Positions 6,876-14,655 of a stretch of 28,558 bases of DNA are shown piece after piece. The notes under the pieces were generated by a model that was not told where the DNA came from, did no database searches, and worked only from the letters and a program-made list of their open reading frames with translations. The stretch is from CAADGY01 sp900696665 (lineage in GTDB: Bacteria; Acidobacteriota; Terriglobia; Bryobacterales; Bryobacteraceae), in NCBI GenBank assembly GCA_035063885.1, contig JAPSFM010000067.1, positions 1 through 28,558 on the forward strand, in the 5' to 3' direction. Positions within the stretch are counted from its first letter, which is position 1. Each line of letters starts with the position of its first letter. A program made the translations under genes and the position numbers.

Positions 6876-7584
6876 TCCCCTTCCCGGAATCGACGTTTCC
6901 GAGCTTCAGGGCAAGCTGATTGTCGTCGAAGGTCCGGATGCCGTCGGAAGGTCTACGCAGATCGCGTTGCTCCGCGTGTGGCTCGAGCAGGAAGGGCATG
7001 CCGTGCTCGACACCGGCCTGGCACGGTCCGCTCTGGCGGGAAAGGGCATACAACGAGCCAAGGAAGGCAACACGCTGGGGCCGATCACCATGACCCTTTT
7101 CTACGCCACCGATTTCGCGGACCGGCTGGAGAACGAAATCATTCCTGCTCTGCGTGCCGGTTTTGTGGTGCTGATCGACCGCTATATCTTCTCCGTCATG
7201 GCCCGCGCCATTGCGCGCGGCGAGGATCGTGCCTGGATCGAGAAGGTATCCGGATTCGCCCTGGTGCCCCACGCCGTTTATTACCTGAAAGCCGGCGTGC
7301 AGGACCTCATTAAGCGGGTGGTTGTTGGGCGCGGCGCATTCGACCATTGGGAGAGCGGAATGGACATGCGCTTCGGCTCGGACATGTACGATAGTTTCGT
7401 CAAGTACCAGACCCGGCTTATTCGCGCACTCGACAGCATGGCTGCGAAATACGATTTTGAGATTGTGGACGCACGGCGGACGCCGGAAGAAATCTTCGCC
7501 GATTTGCAAAAACGCATCGCCGCCCTATTCCGGGCGCGGCGCAGATCAGGAACGGTCCGCTTATCGGATACAATCCAATCGTGA
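6844..7584 (+). CDS. Thymidylate kinase-like protein 2 with Arg in Walker A
   Basis: A 246-residue paralogue of the upstream protein, sharing the KLIVVEG strand, ATDFADRLE and ESGMD...SRDIEES-like/FGSDMYDS regions. The P-loop reads GPDAVGRST: the invariant Lys of GxxxxGK[ST] is Arg at residue 36. The Asp-Arg motif is kept (LIDRYIFSVMARA). I chose the ATG at 6844, preceded by GGAGAG; a TTG at 6796 in frame would add 16 unrelated-looking residues. It may be a weak kinase, a regulatory partner of protein 1 in a heterodimer, or active with Arg. The stop overlaps the GTG of the following dehydrogenase. Confidence 0.8.
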   Translation: MPKPALQFYGDPLPGIDVSELQGKLIVVEGPDAVGRSTQIALLRVWLEQEGHAVLDTGLARSALAGKGIQRAKEGNTLGPITMTLFYATDFADRLENEIIPALRAGFVVLIDRYIFSVMARAIARGEDRAWIEKVSGFALVPHAVYYLKAGVQDLIKRVVVGRGAFDHWESGMDMRFGSDMYDSFVKYQTRLIRALDSMAAKYDFEIVDARRTPEEIFADLQKRIAALFRARRRSGTVRLSDTIQS

Positions 7585-8330
7585 ACTCACCTTTTCGCTT
7601 GGATGGACGCGCGGCTCTCGTCACGGGCGGCGCCAGCGGAATCGGCGAAGCCATATCCCGTGTTTTCTCGGACGCGGGAGCTTCCGTCCTTATCGTAGAC
7701 ATAGACAAATCCCGCGCGGATGCGCTGGCCGCGGAGCTGCCACGCGCCTCTGTGTATGATTGCGACATCACAAATGAAAAAGCCGTGCAGGCGTTATTCG
7801 GTGGCCTGACCGGATTGGATATTCTCGTGAACAACGCCGGAATCGGAATGGTCGGCAGCATCGAGGAGACGCCGCTGGAGGACTTCCAACGTCTCTTTCG
7901 CGTAAACGTCGAGGGGCTGTTTCTGATGACGCGTTACGCCATGCCGCTGTTGCTCGAATCGCATGGCTCCATCGTCAACATCGGGTCGGTGGCTGGGTTG
8001 GTTGGTATCAAGAAGCGGTTCGCTTACTGCGCTACGAAAGGCGCCGTCGTCGCGATGACACGGCAGGTGGCCGTGGAATACGCCGGGCGGCTGCGGGCAA
8101 ATTGCATTTGCCCGGGAACGGTGGATACCCCCTTCGTCGAAGCGTATCTTGAGAAATACCACAAACATGAAAAAGAGAAGATACGTGCCGAACTGAACCA
8201 GAGGCAACCGGTTGGCAGGCTCGGACGGCCGATGGAAGTGGCGCACCTGGCGTTGTACCTCAGTTCACAGGAGGCGGAGTTCGCCACCGGAACGATCGCG
8301 ACCATTGACGGTGGATGGACTGCAGCTTGA
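7581..8330 (+). CDS. Short-chain dehydrogenase/reductase, classical type
   Basis: A 249-residue classical SDR. It has the TGGASGIG cofactor motif near residue 15, NNAGIG near 88, catalytic Ser in NIGSVAG, and Tyr-x3-Lys in AYCATKGA; PGTVDTPF follows and it ends in IDGGWTAA. An Asp at the end of the second beta strand (LIVDID) suggests NAD(H) preference. The substrate cannot be assigned; relatives act on sugars, 3-oxoacyl groups and many alcohols. The GTG start at 7581 overlaps the TGA of the kinase-like gene, and no Shine-Dalgarno is evident, so translation is probably coupled. Confidence 0.85.
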   Translation: MNSPFRLDGRAALVTGGASGIGEAISRVFSDAGASVLIVDIDKSRADALAAELPRASVYDCDITNEKAVQALFGGLTGLDILVNNAGIGMVGSIEETPLEDFQRLFRVNVEGLFLMTRYAMPLLLESHGSIVNIGSVAGLVGIKKRFAYCATKGAVVAMTRQVAVEYAGRLRANCICPGTVDTPFVEAYLEKYHKHEKEKIRAELNQRQPVGRLGRPMEVAHLALYLSSQEAEFATGTIATIDGGWTAA

Positions 8331-8437
8331 TGCCGGCAGTGCCGATCTAAATACCAGGGGGGCCGCTCTCTCGCGCCCACACGGCCCGGAAACGGAGCCG
8401 TGCGCGCGCCGGCAACCGGTAACGTAATTTGGAGGCC

Positions 8438-9631
8438 ATGAGCTTACAGATCATCGCTCGATTTGTGCAGGCCGCATGTTTGATTGCGCTGCTGGCCAGC
8501 CCTTTGCCGTCAGCCGAGGCCCGGTCCGTTGCGGGTGCTGCCCCTGGAAGAGCACCGGCGGCTGCAAGTACCTCTAAATTCGGGAAAAAAGTGAAAGCTG
8601 GGGTTACGCCGAACCCCGCGCGCAAGAAACGCATCTCCTATAGCCGGTGGACTGAACCGGACTACGCCGATTCCGCGGCCGGCGACATTCTGGCTGGTGA
8701 GGATCTCGTGGTCCGGCAAGCGGCTTTAGCGGCTCTGGGTCTTTTTAACGGCACGGTGGTAGTGGTGGATCCGAACACCGGGCGTATCCTGACCATCGTC
8801 AATCAGAAACTCGCGTTTCAAAGCGGATTTCAGCCTTGTTCCACGGTGAAAGTGTTTACGGCGCTGGCCGCTTTGAGCGAGGGACTTATCGTACGCACAA
8901 GCCTGGTCCGCGTCTCCAAACGAACGAGCATGAATCTCACGGAGGCACTTGCCCTCTCGAACAATCCCTATTTCGCAGCGTTAGGGCAAAGACTTGGTTT
9001 TGAGCGCGTCCGCTATTATGGCCGCCTGTTTGGGCTGGGTGAGACTGCGGGGCTCGGAATCGCGGAGGAACAGCCGGGAACTCTGCCGGAAGTGCCGCCG
9101 GCCAGCGGCGGTGTCGGTATGATGACAAGCTTCGGAGAAGGCATCACGCTGACACCGCTGGAACTCGCATCCCTGTTGTCGGCCATCGCAAACGGCGGCA
9201 CGATGTACTATCTGCAACACCCCCGGTCGCAGGCAGAACTCGACCACTTTGTCCCGCGAGTGAAGCGGAACCTGGACATCCAGCCCTTTATTCCTGAAGT
9301 GAAGCCCGGGCTTCTCGGAGCCACTGAGTTTGGAACGGCGCGGCGTGCGTCTTATAGCGCCGATGAGCCCATATACGGCAAAACGGGGACCTGCACAGAT
9401 CGCCGTTCGAGTGGGACTCACCTCGGATGGTTTGGATCCTTCAACGAAATAGGCGGAAAGAAACTGGTGGTTGTGGTCCTGTTGACCGGCGGAAGCGCTG
9501 TGAACGGCCCCGTGGCTTCCGGTGTGGCCGGTGCAGTTTACCGGAACCTGTCCATGAACCAGTTCTTTGCGCGGGAGTCTACGCCTTCTCCGGCTGTCCT
9601 GAATGCCGCAAGGACCTGTTGCGTGGAATAG
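8438..9631 (+). CDS. Stand-alone penicillin-binding transpeptidase domain protein
   Basis: A 397-residue exported protein. A signal peptide or anchor (IIARFVQAACLIALLASP) is followed by a low-complexity basic stretch, then a transpeptidase domain with the three active-site motifs in order: STVK (Ser ~135), SNN (~175) and KTGT (~315). VVVDPNTGRILTIVN before the serine is typical of class B PBPs and the PBP2/FtsI fold rather than beta-lactamases. There is no PBP dimerisation or glycosyltransferase domain, so this is a minimal periplasmic D,D-transpeptidase-like enzyme, perhaps a low-affinity PBP. The ATG at 8438 was chosen since GGAGG lies just upstream (8431-8435); a TTG at 8429 overlaps that site. 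It converges with obgE across 10 bases. Confidence 0.82.
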   Translation: MSLQIIARFVQAACLIALLASPLPSAEARSVAGAAPGRAPAAASTSKFGKKVKAGVTPNPARKKRISYSRWTEPDYADSAAGDILAGEDLVVRQAALAALGLFNGTVVVVDPNTGRILTIVNQKLAFQSGFQPCSTVKVFTALAALSEGLIVRTSLVRVSKRTSMNLTEALALSNNPYFAALGQRLGFERVRYYGRLFGLGETAGLGIAEEQPGTLPEVPPASGGVGMMTSFGEGITLTPLELASLLSAIANGGTMYYLQHPRSQAELDHFVPRVKRNLDIQPFIPEVKPGLLGATEFGTARRASYSADEPIYGKTGTCTDRRSSGTHLGWFGSFNEIGGKKLVVVVLLTGGSAVNGPVASGVAGAVYRNLSMNQFFARESTPSPAVLNAARTCCVE

Positions 9632-9641
9632 ATAGGCGATC

Positions 9642-10646
9642 TCAGCGAACTTTTGCTGAAACGGCGGCGGCCAGCGCGTAGAGGAGTTGACTGACGCCTT
9701 TTCCGGTAACGGCGGAGATCGCGAAAAAAGGCAGTTGGCGTTCGCTGGCCAGTTGCCTCAATGCATCGATGCGCGAGGCGTCTTGCGTTGCGTCAATCTT
9801 GTTCGCTACCAGGATCATCGGCTTCTCAGCCAGTGAAGCGCTGAAGCTGCCAAGCTCTTCCATAATCACGTCGAAATCATGCAGCGGGTCCCGCCCTGAT
9901 GCCTCTGAGGCATCCACGAGGTGAGCGAGAACTTGCGTACGTTCCACGTGGCGAAGAAACTGAACCCCCAGTCCCGCGCCTCTGTGCGCTCCTTCGATCA
10001 GACCCGGAATGTCCGCCACCACGAACGTGCGATCGTCATCGAGACGCACCACCCCGAGACCGGGCTCGAGCGTTGTGAAGGGGTAATCCGCAATTTTCGG
10101 CCGTGCGGCGGAAATCCTGGAGATCAGAGTTGATTTGCCCGCGTTAGGGAACCCGACCAGACCGACATCGGCGAGCAGTTTCAACTCCAAGAGGAGATTT
10201 CGTTGCTGTCCCGGCCTACCGGGTTCGTGTTCGGTTGGCGCCTGGTGCGTGGACGTAGCGAAACGGGCATTGCCCCGCCCGCCCCTGCCTCCCTTCGCGA
10301 CAACCAGGCGTTGTCCGGGTGTGGTGAGATCCTCCAGCAACTCACCGGTGTCGGCGTCGTAGACGATGGTGCCGGGCGGGACGGGGATCTCGATGGATTG
10401 GCCGTCCCGGCCCTTCCGGTTGCTGCCCTCGCCGTGCTTGCCGCGTTCAGCGCTGTACTCCGGGTTGAACCGGAAATGTAAGAGGGTATTGTAGTTTTCA
10501 TTGGAAACCAGGACTACATCCCCTCCGTTACCGCCGTCCCCGCCGCTCGGTCCGCCTCGCGGGACGTACTTTTCACGTCGAAACGCGAGACACCCGTTTC
10601 CTCCATCTCCGGCTTTGATGTGGATGCGAACCTCGTCTATGAACAC
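9642..10646 (-). CDS. obgE: GTPase Obg/CgtA
   Basis: A 334-residue protein with the N-terminal glycine-rich Obg fold (FIDEVRIHIKAGDGGNG, REKYVPRGGPSGGDGG) and a C-terminal GTPase domain: G1 GFPNAGKST, G3 DIPGLIEG, G4 NKID, G5 ISAVTGKG. It ends soon after the GTPase domain, without the variable extra C-terminal domain of some Obg proteins. Obg acts in large-subunit ribosome assembly and stress control. The start is GTG at 10646, fixed by the conserved 'MFIDEV' beginning. No Shine-Dalgarno is present because the T-run of an intrinsic terminator occupies that place. It is the usual third gene after rplU and rpmA. Confidence 0.95.
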   Translation of the reverse strand: MFIDEVRIHIKAGDGGNGCLAFRREKYVPRGGPSGGDGGNGGDVVLVSNENYNTLLHFRFNPEYSAERGKHGEGSNRKGRDGQSIEIPVPPGTIVYDADTGELLEDLTTPGQRLVVAKGGRGGRGNARFATSTHQAPTEHEPGRPGQQRNLLLELKLLADVGLVGFPNAGKSTLISRISAARPKIADYPFTTLEPGLGVVRLDDDRTFVVADIPGLIEGAHRGAGLGVQFLRHVERTQVLAHLVDASEASGRDPLHDFDVIMEELGSFSASLAEKPMILVANKIDATQDASRIDALRQLASERQLPFFAISAVTGKGVSQLLYALAAAVSAKVR

Positions 10647-10649
10647 GGC

Positions 10650-10683
10650 AAAAAAGAAAAGGCCGCCGGAATACCCGGCGGCC
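10650..10683 (-). terminator. Intrinsic terminator between rpmA and obgE
   Basis: On the minus strand GGCCGCCGG, loop GTATT, CCGGCGGCC is followed by TTTTCTTTTTT. The nine-pair G+C stem plus T-run is a strong Rho-independent terminator. The T-run ends three bases before the obgE start codon, so it would cut obgE off from much of the ribosomal-protein transcription. Confidence 0.85.
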
Positions 10684-10706
10684 TCACGGTGGAGAAGTGG
10701 CCTTCT

Positions 10707-10964
10707 TCAGGCCTGCTCTCGAATGCTGATGAACTTACCCATCCGGCCGCGGTCCCGGAATTCGACAATGCCGGTGATCCTGGCGAAAAGGGTGTCGTCC
10801 TTTCCCCGCCCGACATTTTCGCCAGGCTTGTATTTCGTTCCCCGCTGCCGTACCAGGATAGAACCACCCGAAACCGTCTGCCCGCCAAAAGCCTTGATAC
10901 CGAGCCGTTGAGCATTCGAATCGCGGCCATTCTTTGAGCTGCCTAAACCTTTTTTGTGCGCCAT
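10707..10964 (-). CDS. rpmA: 50S ribosomal protein L27
   Basis: An 85-residue protein of standard length. It begins MAHKKGLGSSKNGRDSNAQR, has the conserved GGQTVSGGSILVRQRG and GRGKDDTLFA segments, and ends ISIREQA. L27 sits near the peptidyl-transferase centre. It has no extra N-terminal extension of the kind processed in some Firmicutes. AGGGGC precedes the ATG, and the gene is eight bases after rplU, so they are co-transcribed; the strong terminator follows it. Confidence 0.97.
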   Translation of the reverse strand: MAHKKGLGSSKNGRDSNAQRLGIKAFGGQTVSGGSILVRQRGTKYKPGENVGRGKDDTLFARITGIVEFRDRGRMGKFISIREQA

Positions 10965-10972
10965 AGAAGCCC

Positions 10973-11284
10973 CTAAATAACGATGTCGTCCACTTTCAGG
11001 CGCGTATAGCTTTGACGGTGCCCGATGGTCCGCTTATATTGCTTTTTGCACTTGAATTTAAAAACGACGACTTTGCTGCCGCGTCCGTGCCCTGCAATCG
11101 TCGCAGTCACCTTGGCGTCACCCAGATCCGGGCCGGCTACCAGTTGGTCAGAATCCTTCATCACAGCGATAACCTGGCCTAGCTCTACCTGCGTACCGGC
11201 ATCGCCCGGCAGTTTCTCCACCTCTATCGTTTGGCCTGGAGCGACGCGATATTGTTTGCCGCCAGTTTGAATGACTGCGTACAT
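10973..11284 (-). CDS. rplU: 50S ribosomal protein L21
   Basis: A 103-residue protein of normal length. It starts MYAVIQTGGKQYRVAPGQ and contains the conserved KKQYKRTIGHRQSYT near the C-terminus. L21 binds 23S rRNA in the large subunit. It is first in the rplU-rpmA-obgE cluster. A GAAAGAG ribosome site precedes the ATG, and an 8-bp hairpin stands 40 bases upstream in the leader, downstream of a good promoter match. Confidence 0.97.
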   Translation of the reverse strand: MYAVIQTGGKQYRVAPGQTIEVEKLPGDAGTQVELGQVIAVMKDSDQLVAGPDLGDAKVTATIAGHGRGSKVVVFKFKCKKQYKRTIGHRQSYTRLKVDDIVI

Positions 11285-11323
11285 AGGAAATCTCTTTCGT
11301 CAGATTGGGAGCGATTACAAGGA

Positions 11324-11349
11324 CCTGTACGCACTCATACACGTACAGG
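11324..11349 (-). promoter_or_regulatory. Leader hairpin upstream of rplU
   Basis: CCTGTACG (11324-11331) and CGTACAGG (11342-11349) form a perfect 8-bp stem with a 10-nt loop in the predicted rplU 5' leader. No T-run follows, so it is not a terminator; it could be an L21 binding site for feedback control, as ribosomal-protein leaders often are. The pairing is seen; the role is inferred. Confidence 0.5.
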
Positions 11350-11367
11350 CGTAAGCCGCAAGCAGCC

Positions 11368-11397
11368 AGTGTAGCACTTCGCGGCGATGGATGTAAA
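11368..11397 (-). promoter_or_regulatory. Putative sigma-70-type promoter for rplU-rpmA
   Basis: Minus strand: TTTACA (11397-11392), an 18-base spacer, TACACT (11373-11368). The transcript would begin near 11361, giving a leader of about 75 nt that includes the hairpin at 11324-11349. It is the best promoter match I see upstream of rplU. Confidence 0.5.
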
Positions 11398-11456
11398 CCA
11401 GAGTCGAGCGGTCTTCAGCCATCCCCTGGAGTGGGGCATACAGCACACCTGCGGCG

Positions 11457-11652
11457 AAATGCCCCAGGCATTTTGCCCAAGACGGAGTTCGGCTCCCATC
11501 AAAAGATGCGAAAACCAAGGAATCCGGTTTTGGCAAGCTGAATGCATACAAAAAAGCAACTACTAAGTCATCATTGACTTAAGCATCCCAACGGCTAGTC
11601 CCAGCTAGTCGTTTAGCCCCTCTGAGGCCCCGGGTCCCCACCCGGGGCTTTT
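11457..11652 (+). ncRNA. Candidate structured small RNA ending in a strong terminator
   Basis: A gene-free stretch with a succession of plus-strand hairpins: AAATGCC/GGCATTT (11457-11473), CATC/GATG around 11500, AAAACC/GGTTTT near 11512-11532, AAGTCA/TGACTT (~11567-11582), ACGGCTAG/CTAGTCGT (11591-11612, one G-T pair), and the terminator at 11627-11652. No gene lies upstream on this strand for the terminator to serve; the nearest plus-strand gene ends at 9631. It resembles no 6S, tmRNA, SRP or RNase P signature that I know. The 5' end is unknown, and no clear promoter was found. Confidence 0.35.
11627..11652 (+). terminator. Strong intrinsic terminator, plus strand
   Basis: GCCCCGGGT (11627-11635), loop CCCC, ACCCGGGGC (11640-11648), then TTTT. 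The nine-pair G+C stem is perfect. It faces away from rplU and toward the 3' end of the M28 peptidase gene, so it must end some transcript made inside the 11285-11626 gap or long read-through. From here to 11780 I see no gene. Confidence 0.75.
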
Positions 11653-11780
11653 CTCGCGTATGGCGATAATGGGGGCAAATAAATCTCTTCGTTGGCGGTC
11701 CTCAATGGTCACCCGGTGCAACAAAGGATTGGGCGCCCTTCAGCAGGATTCTCCGTCGATCTTCCGGCCGATCGTTCGTG

Positions 11781-13382
11781 CTACTTAGCCTCTCGCGCTT
11801 TCTGGAATTCGTCTCCCTCGTTCCAGGCCGGTAGCGACGGCTCGTTGGCCGCGTTGATCCCTAGCAGAAAGCCGAACCGGGCCACCGCCTCCAACCCGGA
11901 GAAGTCCCAGTTCTCGTCGAACTCATCTGAGGGCTGATGATAGCTTTTGGTGTTGAACTCGCGAAACAACTGCTCGCCATAGCCGGCAGGTTTGCCCAAA
12001 TATTCGCTGCCCAAACTGACGGAAAATGCCGGGATCCCGACGCGTGCGAAAGAGAAGTGGTCCGAGCGGTAATAGAGGCCCTGTTCCGGCCTGGGGTCGG
12101 GTTTGATTTCGAAGTTCATCCGCGCAGCGGCTTCCTGAACCGCGGGCCATAGGGTGGTTCGTTCCGCGCCGGAAACAACAATATCCCTGGTTCTCCCGAA
12201 CGGCCGGAAGGCATCGAAATTGAGTGCCACAGCCGTGTTGCCGGGTGCGACCAGGGGATGTTTGGAATAGTACTCGGAGCCGCGCAGTCCGCTCTCTTCC
12301 GCCGTCACAAACAGGAAAAGTGCCGAGCGTCTGGGCTTTTCAGGGAGCGATGCCCACGCCCTCGCCAACTCCAGGACGATGGCACAACCGGTGGCGTTAT
12401 CGACGGCGCCGTTGTAAATCGCATCCCCATCCACCGGTTCCCCAATCCCGAGATGGTCCCAATGTGCACTGAAGAGGACCGCCTGATCCCGCAACGCCGG
12501 ATCGCTGCCCGGAATCAGAGCTGCGACGTTGCGTGTTTCGACAGGCCGGATCTTCGCCGGAATCCGGCCCTTTATGCGAACGCCCAGAGCAATGGGCCGG
12601 AAGTCTCGCGAATCGGAGAGCGCCAGCAGTTCATCGATCTTAAGACGCGCAAGGCCCACGAGCCGCTCTCCCGCCTGGCGGGTCAGCCATCCGGCGAAAC
12701 CGAGCGCCGTCTGGCCGGGCTTTAGTTCGACCTGCGGATCTTCGCGCGCCCAGGAGTTACGCACCACCTCCCATCCGTAACCCGCTGTCGCATCGGTATG
12801 AATGATGATCGCGCCGAGAGCGCCCTGGCGCAGAGCCTCTTCGTATTTGTAGGTCCACCGGCCATAGTAGGTCAGCGCCCGCCCTCCGAATAGAGCCGGA
12901 TCGCCAGACTGCGGCTCGTTTGTAAAGAGCACGACGATCTTGCCCCGGACGTCTGTGCCTTTATAGTCGTCCCACCCCTGTTCCGGGGCCACAATACCAT
13001 GCCCGACGAATACGGCTTCCGCCTGAAATTCGGTGAGATTGCCCTGGCGGTGCGAAGCACCGATGAAGTCTTGAAGCCAGCGGAACTGGATGGTCTGCTC
13101 TGCCGATACTGCGGAGAGACTGGCGGAAGGCTCTGTCGTAACCCCGATGAGAGGCACCTTCTGAAAAAAGGTGCCGTTGTCTCCCGCTGGTTTGGCGCCG
13201 GCAAGAGCGAGTTGCGTGGCCAGATACTCCGTTGTGAGTTTGTCTCCTCGAGTGCCGACGCCGCGGCCCTCCAACAGGTCGCTCGATAAAAACTTCGTAT
13301 TCGCGCGGATACGGTTGGCCGAGACCGGATCGGCAGAATGGGCCGTGGCCGCCAGCAGAAGCGCGATGAACAGTCTGCTCAT
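11781..13382 (-). CDS. Exported M28 family metallopeptidase with PA domain
   Basis: A 533-residue protein. A signal peptide (SRLFIALLLAATAHSA) precedes a PA-type insert (about 120-240, including FVGHGIVAPEQGWDDY and RGKIVVLF) and the M28 zinc-peptidase domain. The expected ligands are present: His307, Asp328, Glu363, Asp390 and His442, with Asp309 and Glu362 as catalytic residues (SAHWDHLG, VDNATG, AEESGLRGSEYY, SDHFSF). The family consists of two-zinc aminopeptidases or carboxypeptidases acting outside the cytoplasm. Its ATG overlaps the stop of the upstream esterase-like gene (ATGA), so they form one operon, perhaps for scavenging. Confidence 0.9.
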   Translation of the reverse strand: MSRLFIALLLAATAHSADPVSANRIRANTKFLSSDLLEGRGVGTRGDKLTTEYLATQLALAGAKPAGDNGTFFQKVPLIGVTTEPSASLSAVSAEQTIQFRWLQDFIGASHRQGNLTEFQAEAVFVGHGIVAPEQGWDDYKGTDVRGKIVVLFTNEPQSGDPALFGGRALTYYGRWTYKYEEALRQGALGAIIIHTDATAGYGWEVVRNSWAREDPQVELKPGQTALGFAGWLTRQAGERLVGLARLKIDELLALSDSRDFRPIALGVRIKGRIPAKIRPVETRNVAALIPGSDPALRDQAVLFSAHWDHLGIGEPVDGDAIYNGAVDNATGCAIVLELARAWASLPEKPRRSALFLFVTAEESGLRGSEYYSKHPLVAPGNTAVALNFDAFRPFGRTRDIVVSGAERTTLWPAVQEAAARMNFEIKPDPRPEQGLYYRSDHFSFARVGIPAFSVSLGSEYLGKPAGYGEQLFREFNTKSYHQPSDEFDENWDFSGLEAVARFGFLLGINAANEPSLPAWNEGDEFQKAREAK

Positions 13383-14530
13383 GGTTTCAACCAGCGTTCG
13401 AAAAATCCTTGCCAGGCCGGATCGATGTTGGGTCCGTTAGCCTTATGACCGTCCCCGGTTGAAACGAACTGGATATGATCTTCCGCGCCAATCAGCCTGT
13501 ACACTTCCCTGGCGCGATTGACATATCCCCAGCTTTGGAGATCGTCGGAATCGCCGCCGCGGTCCTCGGATTGGCTGCCTCCGATCAGAAGAAACGGCTT
13601 GGGGGCGGCCAGTGCCAGCAGTTCGTGATGGTCATGCTCGAAGCCCGGCCTCTCCCTGTCGGGGTTCAGAAGACTGAGAACGGTCTTTTCTTTCGTGGGA
13701 ATATTCGGAAAGGGGCGCAGCCAATCCAGGTACCAGGGTGCGAACCAGTTGGTGCCACCGTTCACCGCGATGTGAGGATCGAGCGCCACAACCGCGTGGA
13801 TCTCCGGCGCAAAAGCGGCAACATAGATCGCCGTTTTGGCGCTCAACGAGAAACCGATGAAGCCGATCCGCCCCCCGTCCACCTGCTTCAAACTGCGCAA
13901 ATACTCCACGTCGCGCTGTGCGTCATGAACCATTTTCGCGATGGAAAGCCAGTGGCCGAAACGCTCATATACTTTTTCGGGCGCCCCATTTCGTGCGGTG
14001 CTTCCATCCCGGTAGTTGCGGATGAAGGACCAGCTTGTCAGAACCACGTAGCCGCGTTCGGCCAACCATGCGCCCCACCACTCCTCCGGCTTGGCGTAAT
14101 CGGGGGTACTCGAAGTCCACGCGATGACGGCCGGAAACGGGCCATCTCCCTGTCCTTTCGGCAGCAGAAGGAGGTGTTGCTGATAGAAGTCCTTCTCCAT
14201 TGGCAGATCGAGGCGGATGCGCGTGTAGCTGCCTTTGTCCTGCTCGTCATGAACGACGGCTTTGGTGATATCTCCGAACCACTGTTTGTCTTCCGGCGCG
14301 GGCGCGGTCTTGCCAAGGATCGTCGTCCAGAGTTTGACCAGCTCGGGACGCTTCTTCTTATACCAGTCATCGGCGGAACGTAAGCCCTCCACCAGCGAGG
14401 GGATTTTCTCGTTCTCCGCGCCCGGTTCCGGCGCGGGGCTGTTCCGCGATGTGACCCGGTGCTGGTTCAGGCGCTGTTCATTCGGAATGCCCTCTGAAAG
14501 CAGCAGCAAGAACAGTAGCGTCGAAATCAT
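13379..14530 (-). CDS. Exported alpha/beta hydrolase (acetylxylan esterase/dienelactone hydrolase-like)
   Basis: A 383-residue protein with a short hydrophobic N-terminus (ISTLLFLLLLSEG), then an alpha/beta-hydrolase fold: FPAVIAWTSS early strand, nucleophile elbow IGFSLSAKTA, VALDPHIAV, and the likely catalytic His in TGDGHKANG near the C-terminus. The elbow reads G-x-S-x-S rather than G-x-S-x-G. The length and 'PAVIAW...ERGYVVLTSW' pattern resemble acetylxylan-esterase-like hydrolases that deacetylate plant polysaccharide, but the substrate is not proven. AAGGAGG lies eight bases before the ATG. It is first in a two-gene operon with the M28 peptidase. Confidence 0.72.
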   Translation of the reverse strand: MISTLLFLLLLSEGIPNEQRLNQHRVTSRNSPAPEPGAENEKIPSLVEGLRSADDWYKKKRPELVKLWTTILGKTAPAPEDKQWFGDITKAVVHDEQDKGSYTRIRLDLPMEKDFYQQHLLLLPKGQGDGPFPAVIAWTSSTPDYAKPEEWWGAWLAERGYVVLTSWSFIRNYRDGSTARNGAPEKVYERFGHWLSIAKMVHDAQRDVEYLRSLKQVDGGRIGFIGFSLSAKTAIYVAAFAPEIHAVVALDPHIAVNGGTNWFAPWYLDWLRPFPNIPTKEKTVLSLLNPDRERPGFEHDHHELLALAAPKPFLLIGGSQSEDRGGDSDDLQSWGYVNRAREVYRLIGAEDHIQFVSTGDGHKANGPNIDPAWQGFFERWLKP

Positions 14531-14611
14531 TATGGCAGCCTCCTTGGGATAATCCTGCCTGATTGCTCTTATCTATTTTGGCTTATCCTGAAGGAAACAA
14601 CTTGTGGACTT

Positions 14612-14649
14612 CCTCCGTGCAACCGGCAGGTAAGCTGCCGAAAAGGAGG
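14612..14649 (+). promoter_or_regulatory. Possible RBS-sequestering stem before ybaK-like gene
   Basis: A perfect hairpin CGGCAG/CTGCCG (14624-14640, loop GTAAG) sits directly before the ribosome site AAAAGGAGG (14641-14649). CCTCC at 14612-14616 could pair with that GGAGG, closing an outer 5-bp stem that hides the site. This would allow translational control; it is inferred from complementarity only. Confidence 0.3.
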
Positions 14650-14655
14650 CTTCCG

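Noticed and set aside
8331..8437. Gap between the SDR and the transpeptidase checked for promoter, terminator or small gene
   Set aside because: Only a very short CGGCA/TGCCG palindrome is present; no promoter pair or T-run was convincing.
13475..14383. 302-codon plus-strand open frame opposite the hydrolase
   Set aside because: It is a shadow of the well-supported minus-strand alpha/beta hydrolase, with no domain of its own.
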